A stretch of 64,000 nucleotides of DNA from Trabulsiella odontotermitis. GTDB lineage: Bacteria > Pseudomonadota > Gammaproteobacteria > Enterobacterales > Enterobacteriaceae. The translations under genes and the position numbers were made by a program. Where the stretch lies: contig NZ_CP125781.1 in assembly GCF_030053895.1 (NCBI RefSeq), positions 248,001 to 312,000 of the forward strand, in the 5' to 3' direction. The notes below the pieces were generated by a model. The model was given only the letters and a program-made list of their open reading frames with translations. It did no database searches and was not told where the DNA came from. Position 1 is the stretch's first letter, and each line of letters opens with the position of its first letter. Positions 1 to 8,247 of this stretch are shown piece by piece.

Positions 1-1442
1 TGCGCACCAAAGACGGTAAAACCACGGCTATCGATTTCCGCGAAATTGCGCCAGAGCAGGCCACGCGCGATATGTTCCTTGATGATCAGGGTAACCCGGA
101 CAGCAAGAAATCGCTCACTTCGCCGCTGGCATCCGGTACACCCGGCACCGTTGCGGGCTTCTCGCTGGCGCTGGAGAAATACGGCACGATGCCGCTCAAT
201 AAAGTGATCCGCCCGGCGCACAAGCTTGCGGAAGAGGGCTTTGTGGTGAACGACGCGCTGGCGGACGATCTCAAAACCTACGGTAGCGAAGTGCTCCCTG
301 AGCATGAAAACAGCAAAGCCATTTTCTGGAAAAACGGCGAACCGCTGAAGAAAGGCGATACGCTGGTGCAGAAAAACCTGGCGAAGAGCCTCGAAATGAT
401 TGCGGAAAATGGCCCTGACGCTTTCTACAAAGGGGCAATTGCCGATCAGATTGTCGAAGAGATGCAGAAAAACGGCGGTCTGATCAGCAAAACGGATCTG
501 GCGAATTACAAGGCTGTAGAGCGCACGCCGATCAGCGGCGACTATCGCGGATACCAGGTATTCTCCATGCCGCCGCCGTCATCGGGAGGCATTCACATCG
601 TGCAGATCCTCAACATCCTGGAAAACTTCGACCTGCATAAATATGGCTTCGGCAGCGCCGACGCGATGCAACTGATGGTGGAAGCAGAGAAACGCGCGTA
701 CGCCGACCGTTCGGAATACCTCGGCGACCCGGATTTCGTGAAAGTGCCGTGGCAGGCGCTCACCAGCAAAGCCTACGCCAAATCGATTGCGGATGAGATT
801 GATATCAACAAAGCCAAACCGTCGAGCGAAATCCGCCCGGGCAAGCTGGCGCCGTATGAAAGCAACCAGACCACCCATTTTTCCGTTGTCGATAAAGACG
901 GCAATGCGGTGGCGGTGACTTATACGCTCAACACGACATTCGGTACCGGGATTGTCGCCGGGAATACCGGTATTTTGCTGAATAACGAGATGGATGATTT
1001 TTCTGCCAAGCCAGGCGTGCCGAACGTATACGGGCTGGTGGGCGGCGATGCCAATGCTGTCGGGCCGAAGAAACGACCGCTTTCGTCGATGTCGCCGACC
1101 ATTGTGGTAAAAGACGGTAAAACCTGGCTGGTCACTGGCAGCCCGGGCGGCAGCCGGATCATCACCACCGTGCTACAAATGGTGGTGAACAGCATCGATT
1201 TCGGCATGAACGTTGCCGAAGCGACCAACGCGCCGCGCTTCCATCACCAGTGGCTGCCAGATGAGTTGTGGGTGGAAAAAGGCTTTAGCCCGGACACGCT
1301 GAAAGCGCTGGAGCAGAAGGGACAAAAAGTGGCGGTGAAAGCGGCGATGGGCAGCACCCAGAGCATTATGATCGGCCCGGACGGGACGCTGTATGGCGCT
1401 TCAGACCCGCGCTCACCGGATGATTTAACGGCGGGGTATTAA
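1..1442 (+). CDS. ggt: Gamma-glutamyltranspeptidase, 5' end missing (partial)
   Basis: Periplasmic enzyme that cleaves and transfers the gamma-glutamyl group of glutathione and related amides. The reading frame is open from base 3, so the window begins inside the gene; the first ATG in frame (72) is internal. The residues before it (RTKDGKTTAIDFRE) match the known protein. The large-subunit part is followed by the autoprocessing site: the NQTTHFS motif, whose first Thr (codon 870-872) corresponds to the catalytic N-terminal Thr of the small subunit (Thr391 in E. coli). The SSMSPT and GSPGGSRI substrate-loop motifs follow. The C-terminus (DDLTAGY) is intact. Identity is secure; only the signal peptide and first part of the large subunit lie outside the window. 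Confidence 0.97.
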   Translation, partial: RTKDGKTTAIDFREIAPEQATRDMFLDDQGNPDSKKSLTSPLASGTPGTVAGFSLALEKYGTMPLNKVIRPAHKLAEEGFVVNDALADDLKTYGSEVLPEHENSKAIFWKNGEPLKKGDTLVQKNLAKSLEMIAENGPDAFYKGAIADQIVEEMQKNGGLISKTDLANYKAVERTPISGDYRGYQVFSMPPPSSGGIHIVQILNILENFDLHKYGFGSADAMQLMVEAEKRAYADRSEYLGDPDFVKVPWQALTSKAYAKSIADEIDINKAKPSSEIRPGKLAPYESNQTTHFSVVDKDGNAVAVTYTLNTTFGTGIVAGNTGILLNNEMDDFSAKPGVPNVYGLVGGDANAVGPKKRPLSSMSPTIVVKDGKTWLVTGSPGGSRIITTVLQMVVNSIDFGMNVAEATNAPRFHHQWLPDELWVEKGFSPDTLKALEQKGQKVAVKAAMGSTQSIMIGPDGTLYGASDPRSPDDLTAGY

Positions 1443-1481
1443 AGAAAACACCGTCAACAGCAATTTATTGCAAAAAAGAGA

Positions 1482-1517
1482 TAGACAAGTGCGAATGATA
1501 ATGATTATTATTGCTGT
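1482..1517 (+). promoter_or_regulatory. RyhB promoter with overlapping Fur box
   Basis: A -35-like TAGACA (1482-1487) and a -10-like TATTAT (1506-1511) are 18 bp apart, placing the start near 1518. The AT-rich AATGATAATGATTATTATT (1494-1512) matches the Fur box repeat (NATWAT units) and covers the -10. The site is seen in the sequence; iron-dependent repression by Fur is inferred from the known RyhB system. Confidence 0.85.
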
Positions 1518-1616
1518 GCATTCAGGGAGACCCCTACGGGATAACCTGAAAGCACGACATTGCTCACATTGCTTCCAGTATTATTTTATAGCCAGCGCTT
1601 CGCTGGCTTTTTTTTT
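1518..1616 (+). ncRNA. ryhB: RyhB small regulatory RNA
   Basis: Iron-starvation small RNA that works with Hfq and represses mRNAs of iron-using proteins. The conserved core, including AACCTGAAAGCACGACATTG and the following GCTCACATTGCTTCCAGTATTA, matches RyhB; the core contains the seed that pairs with sodB, sdh and other targets. It ends in a rho-independent terminator with stem AGCCAGCG/CGCTGGCT (1590-1608) and a T run to 1616. It lies directly upstream of yhhX, as in E. coli. The 5' stem (TCAGGGAGACCCCTACGGGATAACCTGA) differs from E. coli at several bases but keeps the hairpin potential. Confidence 0.93.
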
Positions 1617-1713
1617 GCGTCTCAGCCTGGCTCACTTGTGAGCACCTCACGCTGGGGTGAAAGAGGATCTTGCGCTAAGGTATGTGGCAGTCACCTTCAA
1701 AAAGGACCGCACC

Positions 1714-2751
1714 ATGACCTTACATTGCGCATTTATCGGTTTTGGTAAAAGCACCACCCGATACCATCTTCCTTACGTTCTCAACCGCAAAAACAGCTGG
1801 CATGTGGCGCACATTTTTCGCCGCAGCGCGAAGCCGGAAGAGCAGCATCCGCAGTATTCCCACATCCATTTCACCAGCGATCTTAACGACGTGTTTGACG
1901 ATCCACAGGTCAAGCTGGTGATCGTCTGTACGCACGCCGACAGCCATTTCGATTATGCGAAACGCGCGCTGGAGGCGGGGAAAAACGTGCTGGTGGAAAA
2001 ACCGTTTACCCCGACAATGACCGAAGCGAAGGTATTGTTTGAGCTGGCGCAGAGTAAAGGGCTGACGGTCACGCCGTATCAGAACCGTCGCTTTGACTCC
2101 TGCTTCCTCACTGCGAAAAAAGTGATTGAGAGCGGTAAGCTGGGCGAGATTGTGGAAATCGAAAGCCACTTCGATTACTACCGTCCGGTGGTTGAAGCCA
2201 ACCCCGGCCTGCCGCAGGATGGCGCGTTTTACGGTCTCGGTGTGCATACGATGGATCAAATCATTTCGCTGTTTGGCCGCCCGGGCCACGTCGCGTACGA
2301 CATCCGCAGTCTGCGCAACCACGCGAACCCGGATGATACTTTTGAAGCACAACTGTTCTACGGCAACCTGAAAGCGATCGTCAAAACCAGCCACCTGGTG
2401 AAAATCGACTATCCCAAATTTATCGTTCATGGCACCAAAGGCTCTTATCTGAAGTACGGCATCGATCAGCAGGAAACCAGCCTGAAAGCTAACATCATGC
2501 CGGGTGAGCCGGGCTTTGCGGCGGATAACAGCATCGGTCAACTGGAGTACGTCAATGAGGAAGGGGTGACCGTGCGAGAGGCGGTGAAACCAGAAACTGG
2601 CGACTATGGCCGCGTGTACGACGCGCTGTATGAAACGATCGTCAATGGTCGCCCGAATTACGTCAAGGAATCTGAAGTTCTCACCAATCTCGAAATCCTC
2701 GAACGTGGGTTTGAACAGGCATCTCCTGCCACGGTAACCCTCGCCAGATAA
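1714..2751 (+). CDS. yhhX: Gfo/Idh/MocA-family oxidoreductase YhhX
   Basis: 345-residue NAD(P)-dependent oxidoreductase of unknown substrate. The start is the ATG at 1714: it is preceded by AAAGGA (1701-1706) and gives the family length; an in-frame ATG further upstream (1657) has no support. The N-terminal Rossmann fold shows GFGKSTTRYH (about residues 8-17). The family motif EKPF follows near residue 94 and supplies the usual catalytic Lys. The C-terminal alpha/beta substrate domain contains YGLGVHTMDQ. It lies just downstream of RyhB, so read-through from the RyhB promoter is possible but is limited by the RyhB terminator. Confidence 0.93.
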   Translation: MTLHCAFIGFGKSTTRYHLPYVLNRKNSWHVAHIFRRSAKPEEQHPQYSHIHFTSDLNDVFDDPQVKLVIVCTHADSHFDYAKRALEAGKNVLVEKPFTPTMTEAKVLFELAQSKGLTVTPYQNRRFDSCFLTAKKVIESGKLGEIVEIESHFDYYRPVVEANPGLPQDGAFYGLGVHTMDQIISLFGRPGHVAYDIRSLRNHANPDDTFEAQLFYGNLKAIVKTSHLVKIDYPKFIVHGTKGSYLKYGIDQQETSLKANIMPGEPGFAADNSIGQLEYVNEEGVTVREAVKPETGDYGRVYDALYETIVNGRPNYVKESEVLTNLEILERGFEQASPATVTLAR

Positions 2752-2759
2752 GCGGTACT

Positions 2760-2800
2760 GACTCCTCTGTGCTTGTTCATATTTTTTGAACAGAGGAGTC
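2760..2800. terminator. 11-bp inverted repeat between yhhX and yhhW
   Basis: GACTCCTCTGT (2760-2770) pairs perfectly with ACAGAGGAGTC (2790-2800) around a loop containing TTGTTCA and TGAACA, which can pair with each other as an alternative. Only AATTTT follows, so it may be a weak terminator for yhhX or a protein-binding palindrome. Confidence 0.5.
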
Positions 2801-2874
2801 AATTTTCACCCTCTATGATCCCAGGGCGATCGGGTACACACTTATGCCATCGAAACGAACACGGGGTGAACACA

Positions 2875-3570
2875 ATGATTTATTTACGCAAAGCAAACGA
2901 ACGTGGTCATGCGAATCACGGCTGGCTGGACTCATGGCACACTTTTTCTTTCGCCAATTATTATGACGCCAACTTTATGGGTTTCTCCGCGCTGCGGGTG
3001 ATTAACGACGACGTCATCGATGCCGGACAAGGTTTTGGTACCCATCCGCATAAAGACATGGAAATCCTGACCTACGTACTGGAAGGCGCGGTAGAGCATC
3101 AGGACAGCATGGGCAACAAAGAGCAGGTGCCGGCAGGTGAGTTCCAGATCATGAGCGCGGGAACCGGAGTTCGTCACTCTGAGTACAACCCGAGCGAGAC
3201 CGAACGTCTGCGCCTGTATCAGATCTGGATCATTCCGGACGAAACCGGCATTACGCCGCGCTACGAGCAGCGTCGCTTTGATGCCGCGCAGGGTAAACAG
3301 CTGGTGCTGTCGCCGCAGGCCCGTGACGGCTCCCTGAAAGTGCATCAGGATATGGAACTGTACCGCTGGGCGCTGGCGAAAGATGAACAGTCGATTCATC
3401 AGATTGCCGCTAACCGCCGGGTGTGGATCCAGGTGGTGAAAGGCAACGTCACCATTAACGGCACCAAAGCCACCACCAGCGATGGTCTGGCGATTTGGGA
3501 CGAGCAGGCAATCTCGGTTCACGCCGATGAAGCCAGCGAAATTCTGCTGTTTGATCTGCCGCCGGTATAA
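2875..3570 (+). CDS. yhhW: Pirin-family quercetin 2,3-dioxygenase-like protein YhhW
   Basis: 231-residue bicupin protein; the E. coli counterpart is a pirin with quercetinase activity. The start at 2875 (MIYLRKANERG) matches the family. The longer frame beginning at 2773 would run through the upstream inverted repeat and is not used. The N-terminal cupin has the metal ligands in THPHKDME and the later Glu/His in the EHQDS and GTGVRHSE motifs. The physiological substrate is unknown. It is followed by a stem-loop and then gntR on the same strand. Confidence 0.92.
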   Translation: MIYLRKANERGHANHGWLDSWHTFSFANYYDANFMGFSALRVINDDVIDAGQGFGTHPHKDMEILTYVLEGAVEHQDSMGNKEQVPAGEFQIMSAGTGVRHSEYNPSETERLRLYQIWIIPDETGITPRYEQRRFDAAQGKQLVLSPQARDGSLKVHQDMELYRWALAKDEQSIHQIAANRRVWIQVVKGNVTINGTKATTSDGLAIWDEQAISVHADEASEILLFDLPPV

Positions 3571-3577
3571 ATAAAAT

Positions 3578-3610
3578 CTCAACCTTCCCTTTTCCCAGGG
3601 GAAGGTTGAG
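3578..3610 (+). terminator. Stem-loop between yhhW and gntR
   Basis: CTCAACCTTCCC (3578-3589) pairs perfectly with GGGAAGGTTGAG (3599-3610). The following TCATCTCC is not a strong T tract, so termination may be partial. Confidence 0.55.
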
Positions 3611-3663
3611 TCATCTCCGTGATAAACTGAAGGAATGTTTCTCAATCGGTTTCTCTCAGGACG

Positions 3664-4659
3664 ATGAAAAAGAAAAGACCCGTACTTCAGGATGTGGCAG
3701 ATCGTGTCGGCGTGACCAAAATGACGGTCAGCCGTTTTTTGCGTAACCCGGAACAAGTGTCCGTGGCATTGCGTGGCAAGATTGCCGCCGCTCTCGATGA
3801 ACTGGGTTATATCCCGAACCGCGCGCCGGACATCCTCTCCAATGCCACCAGTCGTGCGGTTGGCGTCCTGTTACCCTCTCTTACCAACCAGGTGTTTGCT
3901 GAAGTGTTGCGCGGCATTGAAAGCGTCACCGATGCGCACGGTTACCAGACCATGCTGGCGCATTACGGCTATAAGCCGGAGATGGAAGAGGAGCGACTCG
4001 AGTCCATGCTCTCCTGGAATATCGACGGATTAATTCTCACCGAAAGAACCCACACGCCGCGAACGCTGAAAATGATCGGAGTGGCGGGGATCCCGGTCGT
4101 GGAATTAATGGACAGCAAATCACCCTGCCTGGATATCGCTGTCGGTTTCGACAACTTTGAAGCTGCCCGTCAGATGACCGCGGCGATCATCGCCCGTGGC
4201 CATCGCCATGTCGCCTATCTCGGTGCACGTCTTGATGAACGTACTATCATCAAGCAGAAGGGGTATGAGCAGGCGATGATCGACGCCGGGTTAATGCCGT
4301 ACAGCGTGATGATGGAACAGTCGTCGTCATACTCATCGGGCATTGAGCTGATGCGCCAGGCGCGACGCGAGTATCCGCAACTGGACGGCATCTTCTGTAC
4401 TAACGATGACCTGGCGGTAGGCGCGGCGTTTGAATGCCAGCGTCTGGGGCTGAAAATTCCTGATGATATGGCGATCGCCGGTTTTCACGGTCACGACATC
4501 GGTCAGGTTATGGAGCCGCGTCTTGCCAGCGTGCTGACGCCGCGCGAGCGGATGGGGCAGATTGGCGCCGAGCGCCTGCTCGCTCGCCTTCGTGGCGAGA
4601 ACGTCACACCTAAGATGTTAGATTTAGGTTTCACGTTGTCACCGGGCGGATCCATTTAG
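3664..4659 (+). CDS. gntR: Gluconate operon repressor GntR (LacI family)
   Basis: 331-residue LacI/GalR-family repressor of the GntI gluconate regulon; gluconate is the inducer. The N-terminal helix-turn-helix and hinge are visible (LQDVADRVGVTKMTVSRFL, residues about 8-26). The periplasmic-binding-protein-like effector core follows, with GVLLPSLTNQVFAEV and CTNDDLAVGAAFE typical of the family. Full family length. Operator-like palindromes occur just downstream, before gntK, and before gntT in the same window, which fits control of both loci. Confidence 0.97.
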   Translation: MKKKRPVLQDVADRVGVTKMTVSRFLRNPEQVSVALRGKIAAALDELGYIPNRAPDILSNATSRAVGVLLPSLTNQVFAEVLRGIESVTDAHGYQTMLAHYGYKPEMEEERLESMLSWNIDGLILTERTHTPRTLKMIGVAGIPVVELMDSKSPCLDIAVGFDNFEAARQMTAAIIARGHRHVAYLGARLDERTIIKQKGYEQAMIDAGLMPYSVMMEQSSSYSSGIELMRQARREYPQLDGIFCTNDDLAVGAAFECQRLGLKIPDDMAIAGFHGHDIGQVMEPRLASVLTPRERMGQIGAERLLARLRGENVTPKMLDLGFTLSPGGSI

Positions 4660-4666
4660 TCTGTCA

Positions 4667-4682
4667 AAGTTGATGTAGCTCA
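4667..4682 (+). promoter_or_regulatory. Possible CRP site upstream of gntK
   Basis: TTGATGTAGCTCACAG keeps the TCACA half of the CRP consensus with a degenerate left half. CRP activation of gntKU is known in E. coli; occupancy here is inferred. Confidence 0.5.
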
Positions 4683-4740
4683 CAGTTATAAACATCCCGC
4701 ACGAATGGATATTGCTTCTGCTCTGACCCCGCAGGACAAT

Positions 4741-4766
4741 GTTACCGATAACTGTTACCCGTAACA
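4741..4766. promoter_or_regulatory. Tandem GntR operators upstream of gntKU
   Basis: Two adjacent palindromes, GTTACCGATAAC (4741-4752) and GTTACCCGTAAC (4754-4765), match the GntR operator pattern (GTTA-N4-TAAC). They lie 32-57 bp before the gntK start. Related copies occur before gntT at 32438 and 32576. Confidence 0.8.
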
Positions 4767-4797
4767 AATTAACCAGCGGTGCTGTGGGAGCGACACA

Positions 4798-5328
4798 ATG
4801 AGCACGACTAACCATGATAACCATATCTACGTCCTGATGGGCGTTTCCGGCAGTGGCAAATCTGCTGTCGCCAGTGAAGTGGCGTATCAACTGAAAGCCG
4901 CGTTTCTTGATGGCGACTTTCTTCATCCGCGCAGAAATATCGACAAAATGTCATCCGGCGAACCGCTGAATGATGATGATCGTAAACCATGGTTGCAGGC
5001 GCTGAACGACGCGGCTTTCGCCATGCAGCGCACTAACAAAGTGTCGCTGATCGTCTGCTCTGCGCTGAAAAAAACCTATCGCGATATCCTGCGCGCCGGG
5101 AACCCGAACCTCTCCTTTATCTACCTGAAAGGCGATTTCGACGTGATTGAAAGCCGTCTGAAAGCGCGTAAAGGCCATTTCTTTAAAACCCAGATGCTGG
5201 TGACGCAGTTTGAAACGCTGCAGGAGCCGGGCGCTGACGAAAGCGATGTGTTAGTGGTGGACATTGATCAGCCGCTGGATGGCGTTGTTGCAAGCACCAT
5301 TGAGGTAATCAACAAAGGCAGTAAGTAG
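4798..5328 (+). CDS. gntK: Gluconokinase GntK
   Basis: 176-residue kinase that phosphorylates gluconate to 6-phosphogluconate with ATP, feeding the Entner-Doudoroff and pentose phosphate routes. The Walker A motif GVSGSGKS is at residues 15-22. The substrate/lid segment DGDFLHPRRN and the signature KPWLQALN follow, as in thermoresistant gluconokinases. The stop codon overlaps the GTG start of gntU (TAGTG), showing translational coupling in a gntKU operon. Confidence 0.97.
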   Translation: MSTTNHDNHIYVLMGVSGSGKSAVASEVAYQLKAAFLDGDFLHPRRNIDKMSSGEPLNDDDRKPWLQALNDAAFAMQRTNKVSLIVCSALKKTYRDILRAGNPNLSFIYLKGDFDVIESRLKARKGHFFKTQMLVTQFETLQEPGADESDVLVVDIDQPLDGVVASTIEVINKGSK

Positions 5329-6668
5329 TGAGTACATTGACGTTAGTTTTAACAGCAGTGGGTTCAGTGTTACTGCTGCTGTTTTTGGTCATGAAAGCGC
5401 GTATGCATGCTTTCGTGGCATTGATGGTGGTTTCTATTGGTGCAGGTCTCTTTTCCGGAATGCCGCTCGACAAGATCGCGGCCACGATGGAAAAAGGGAT
5501 GGGAGGCACCCTGGGCTTTCTGGCGATTGTTGTCGCGTTGGGAGCGATGTTTGGCAAGATCCTGCACGAAACTGGCGCAGTCGATCAAATTGCCGTCAAA
5601 ATGCTGAAATCGTTTGGTCACAGTCGCGCGCATTATGCGATTGGTCTGGCGGGGCTGATTTGCGCGTTGCCGCTGTTTTTCGAAGTGGCGATTGTGTTGC
5701 TGATTAGCGTGGCGTTTTCGATGGCGCGTCATACCGGTACGAACCTGGTGAAGCTTGTGATCCCGCTGTTTGCGGGGGTTGCCGCTGCGGCCGCGTTTCT
5801 GTTGCCTGGTCCGGCACCGATGCTGCTGGCCTCGCAGATGCACGCTGACTTTGGCTGGATGATCCTCATCGGCCTGTGCGCCGCTATTCCAGGGATGATC
5901 ATTGCCGGTCCGCTGTTCGGCAATTTCATTGGTCGCTACGTCGAACTGCACATTCCTGATGACATCACGGAACCGCATCTCGGCGAGGGGAAAATGCCCT
6001 CCTTCGGTTTCAGCCTCGCGCTGATCCTGCTGCCGCTGGTGCTGGTGGGGCTGAAAACGATCGCGGCGCGTTTCGTTGAGCCCGGTTCGACGGCATACCA
6101 GTGGTTTGAGTTTGTCGGTCATCCGTTTACCGCGATTCTGGTGGCTTGTCTGGTCGCCATTTATGGCCTGGCGATGCGTCAGGGAATGCCGAAAGACAAA
6201 GTGATGGAAATCTGCGGTCATGCGTTGCAGCCGGCGGGCATTATTCTGCTGGTGATCGGCGCGGGCGGCGTTTTCAAACAGGTGCTGGTGGATTCCGGCG
6301 TAGGTCCGGCGCTCGGTGAAGCGCTGACCGGAATGGGCCTGCCGATCGCCCTGACCTGCTTTGTGCTGGCGGCTGCGGTGCGCATCATTCAGGGTTCGGC
6401 TACCGTGGCCTGTCTGACAGCGGTGGGGCTGGTGATGCCAGTCATCGAACCGCTGCACTACAGCGGCGCGCAGATGGCGGCGCTCTCAATCTGCATCGCG
6501 GGCGGCTCTATTGTGGTCAGCCATGTCAACGACGCCGGCTTCTGGTTGTACGGTAAATTCACCGGCGCGACCGAAGCGCAGACGCTGAAAACCTGGACGC
6601 TGATGGAAACCATTCTCGGTACCACCGGCGCGATTATCGGCATGATTGCTTTCTCGCTGTTAAGTTAA
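5328..6668 (+). CDS. gntU: Low-affinity gluconate transporter GntU
   Basis: 446-residue inner-membrane gluconate:H+ symporter of the GntP family. It is hydrophobic throughout, with about 12 membrane segments. Family motifs include GFLAIVVALGAMFGKILHE and the C-terminal AGGSIVVSHVNDAGFW. It starts at GTG 5328, sharing one base with the gntK stop; the frame is confirmed by the N-terminus MSTLTLVLTAVGS. The high-affinity paralogue gntT lies about 25 kb away in the window. yhgN, which follows gntU in E. coli K-12, is absent here. Confidence 0.96.
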   Translation: MSTLTLVLTAVGSVLLLLFLVMKARMHAFVALMVVSIGAGLFSGMPLDKIAATMEKGMGGTLGFLAIVVALGAMFGKILHETGAVDQIAVKMLKSFGHSRAHYAIGLAGLICALPLFFEVAIVLLISVAFSMARHTGTNLVKLVIPLFAGVAAAAAFLLPGPAPMLLASQMHADFGWMILIGLCAAIPGMIIAGPLFGNFIGRYVELHIPDDITEPHLGEGKMPSFGFSLALILLPLVLVGLKTIAARFVEPGSTAYQWFEFVGHPFTAILVACLVAIYGLAMRQGMPKDKVMEICGHALQPAGIILLVIGAGGVFKQVLVDSGVGPALGEALTGMGLPIALTCFVLAAAVRIIQGSATVACLTAVGLVMPVIEPLHYSGAQMAALSICIAGGSIVVSHVNDAGFWLYGKFTGATEAQTLKTWTLMETILGTTGAIIGMIAFSLLS

Positions 6669-6677
6669 CCGCTCTTC

Positions 6678-6705
6678 TGCCCGGTGGCGATCAGGTTGCC
6701 GGGCA
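6678..6705 (+). terminator. Weak stem-loop after gntU
   Basis: TGCCCGG (6678-6684) pairs with CCGGGCA (6699-6705). There is no T tract, so termination is uncertain. Confidence 0.4.
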
Positions 6706-6892
6706 TAGCCTCCCTCATTTACCGCATCTCCATCAAAAAACGTGCCTTATTATCGGCAAAATTTCTGATACTGAGGGGATCATTGATTATTTTCACTTGC
6801 GACTTTGGTAGCATTTTGTAATGTGATAGTTGTCGCAGTTCAACGATAAAACGCACACGCACAACAGCACACACCTCTGCAGGAAAAACGCT

Positions 6893-7999
6893 ATGAAAAA
6901 TGTTGGTTTCATCGGCTGGCGCGGTATGGTCGGCTCTGTTCTCATGCAACGCATGGTTGAAGAGCACGACTTCGACGCCATCCGCCCGGTTTTTTTCTCC
7001 ACCTCTCAGCATGGGCAGGACGCGCCCGGTTTTGGTAAAGAGGTCGGAAGCAAGCTTCAGGATGCTTACAACCTGGATGCTTTAAAGGCACTCGATATTA
7101 TCGTCACGTGCCAGGGCGGCGATTACACCAACGAGATTTTCCCTAAGCTGCGTGCCAGTGGCTGGCAGGGATACTGGATTGACGCCGCGTCGTCGCTGCG
7201 CATGAAAGACGATGCCATCATCATTCTTGACCCGGTTAACCAGGGTGTGATCACCGACGCGCTGAACAAAGGCGTCAAAACTTTTGTTGGCGGCAACTGT
7301 ACCGTGAGCCTGATGCTGATGTCGCTCGGCGGGCTGTTCGCGCAGGATCTGATTGAGTGGGTGTCGGTGGCGACTTATCAGGCCGCGTCAGGCGGCGGTG
7401 CACGCCATATGCGCGAGCTGCTGGCGCAGATGGGGCAGTTGCACAATCACGTCGCAGATGAACTGGCAGACCCGGCGTCCGCTATCCTCGACATCGAACG
7501 CAAAGTGACCGGGCTGACCCGCAGCGGCGAACTGCCGGTCGACAATTTCGGCGTACCGCTGGCGGGCAGCCTGATCCCGTGGATCGACAAACAGCTCGAC
7601 AACGGCCAGAGCCGCGAAGAGTGGAAAGGCCAGGCGGAGACCAACAAAATTCTTGGTACGCAGCACACTATTCCGGTGGATGGCCTGTGCGTGCGCATTG
7701 GCGCGCTGCGCTGCCACAGCCAGGCGTTTACGCTGAAACTGAAAAAAGATGTGTCAGTACAAACCATCGAAGAGATGCTGGCGGCACACAATCCGTGGGC
7801 GAAAGTGGTGCCGAACGACCGTGAAATCACCATGCGCGAGCTGACCCCAGCAGCGGTGACCGGCACTTTAACCACCCCGGTAGGCCGTCTGCGTAAGCTG
7901 AACATGGGGCCGGAGTACCTTTCCGCCTTCACCGTTGGCGATCAACTGCTATGGGGTGCCGCCGAACCGCTGCGCCGTATGCTACGACAGCTGGCGTAA
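6893..7999 (+). CDS. asd: Aspartate-semialdehyde dehydrogenase
   Basis: 368-residue NADPH-dependent enzyme that reduces beta-aspartyl phosphate to aspartate semialdehyde, the branch point to lysine/diaminopimelate, threonine and methionine. The start is the ATG at 6893 ([15 protein letters not shown]), preceded by AGGA; the longer frame from 6830 adds a non-conserved tail. The N-terminal NADP-binding loop is GWRGMVGS. The catalytic Cys136 lies in GGNCTVSL, and the conserved His/Arg region in [11 protein letters not shown] strong terminator follows, separating it from glgB. Confidence 0.97.
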   Translation: MKNVGFIGWRGMVGSVLMQRMVEEHDFDAIRPVFFSTSQHGQDAPGFGKEVGSKLQDAYNLDALKALDIIVTCQGGDYTNEIFPKLRASGWQGYWIDAASSLRMKDDAIIILDPVNQGVITDALNKGVKTFVGGNCTVSLMLMSLGGLFAQDLIEWVSVATYQAASGGGARHMRELLAQMGQLHNHVADELADPASAILDIERKVTGLTRSGELPVDNFGVPLAGSLIPWIDKQLDNGQSREEWKGQAETNKILGTQHTIPVDGLCVRIGALRCHSQAFTLKLKKDVSVQTIEEMLAAHNPWAKVVPNDREITMRELTPAAVTGTLTTPVGRLRKLNMGPEYLSAFTVGDQLLWGAAEPLRRMLRQLA

Positions 8000-8009
8000 A
8001 AATTTCTAC

Positions 8010-8035
8010 AGGGGTGCGCTGACACCCCTTTTTTT
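8010..8035 (+). terminator. Rho-independent terminator of asd
   Basis: AGGGGTG (8010-8016) pairs with CACCCCT (8023-8029), followed by a run of seven T. Confidence 0.88.
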
Positions 8036-8059
8036 GCGTAATACAAGGAGGACGCGCAG

Positions 8060-8089
8060 ATGTTTCATTTTTTCTCGGGGGCCCTATAA
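8060..8089 (+). CDS. Possible 9-residue leader ORF upstream of glgB
   Basis: A textbook Shine-Dalgarno AAGGAGG (8045-8051) is followed after 8 bases by ATG and a short frame, MFHFFSGAL, ending in TAA. It lies between the asd terminator and glgB, 158 bp before the glgB start. No family is recognised. It may be a leader peptide or a chance ORF; the ribosome-binding site is the best argument in its favour. Confidence 0.3.
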   Translation: MFHFFSGAL

Positions 8090-8247
8090 AGCGTTGGCTA
8101 TGCTTTAAGCAAGGTAATGTATTTCAACCTTAGCTGAGGGTAGGACGGAGCAGGGAAGATGCACAGTCAACATGCTGCACCGTTCAGGTCAAAAATGTCA
8201 CCGCAATTGTGGAAGAGGGTGACACTCAAAAAACAGGATAGAAAACC

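Noticed and set aside
1560..1748. 62-codon frame over the 3' part of ryhB
   Set aside because: It lies across the RyhB terminator and has no ribosome-binding site; the RNA gene explains the region.
1720..2802. 360-codon frame antisense to yhhX
   Set aside because: It covers a certain gene on the other strand and shows no domain or ribosome-binding site.
5370..6458. 362-codon frame antisense to gntU
   Set aside because: Its composition (Gln/His/Arg-rich) is that of the reverse of a membrane protein gene; no family recognised.
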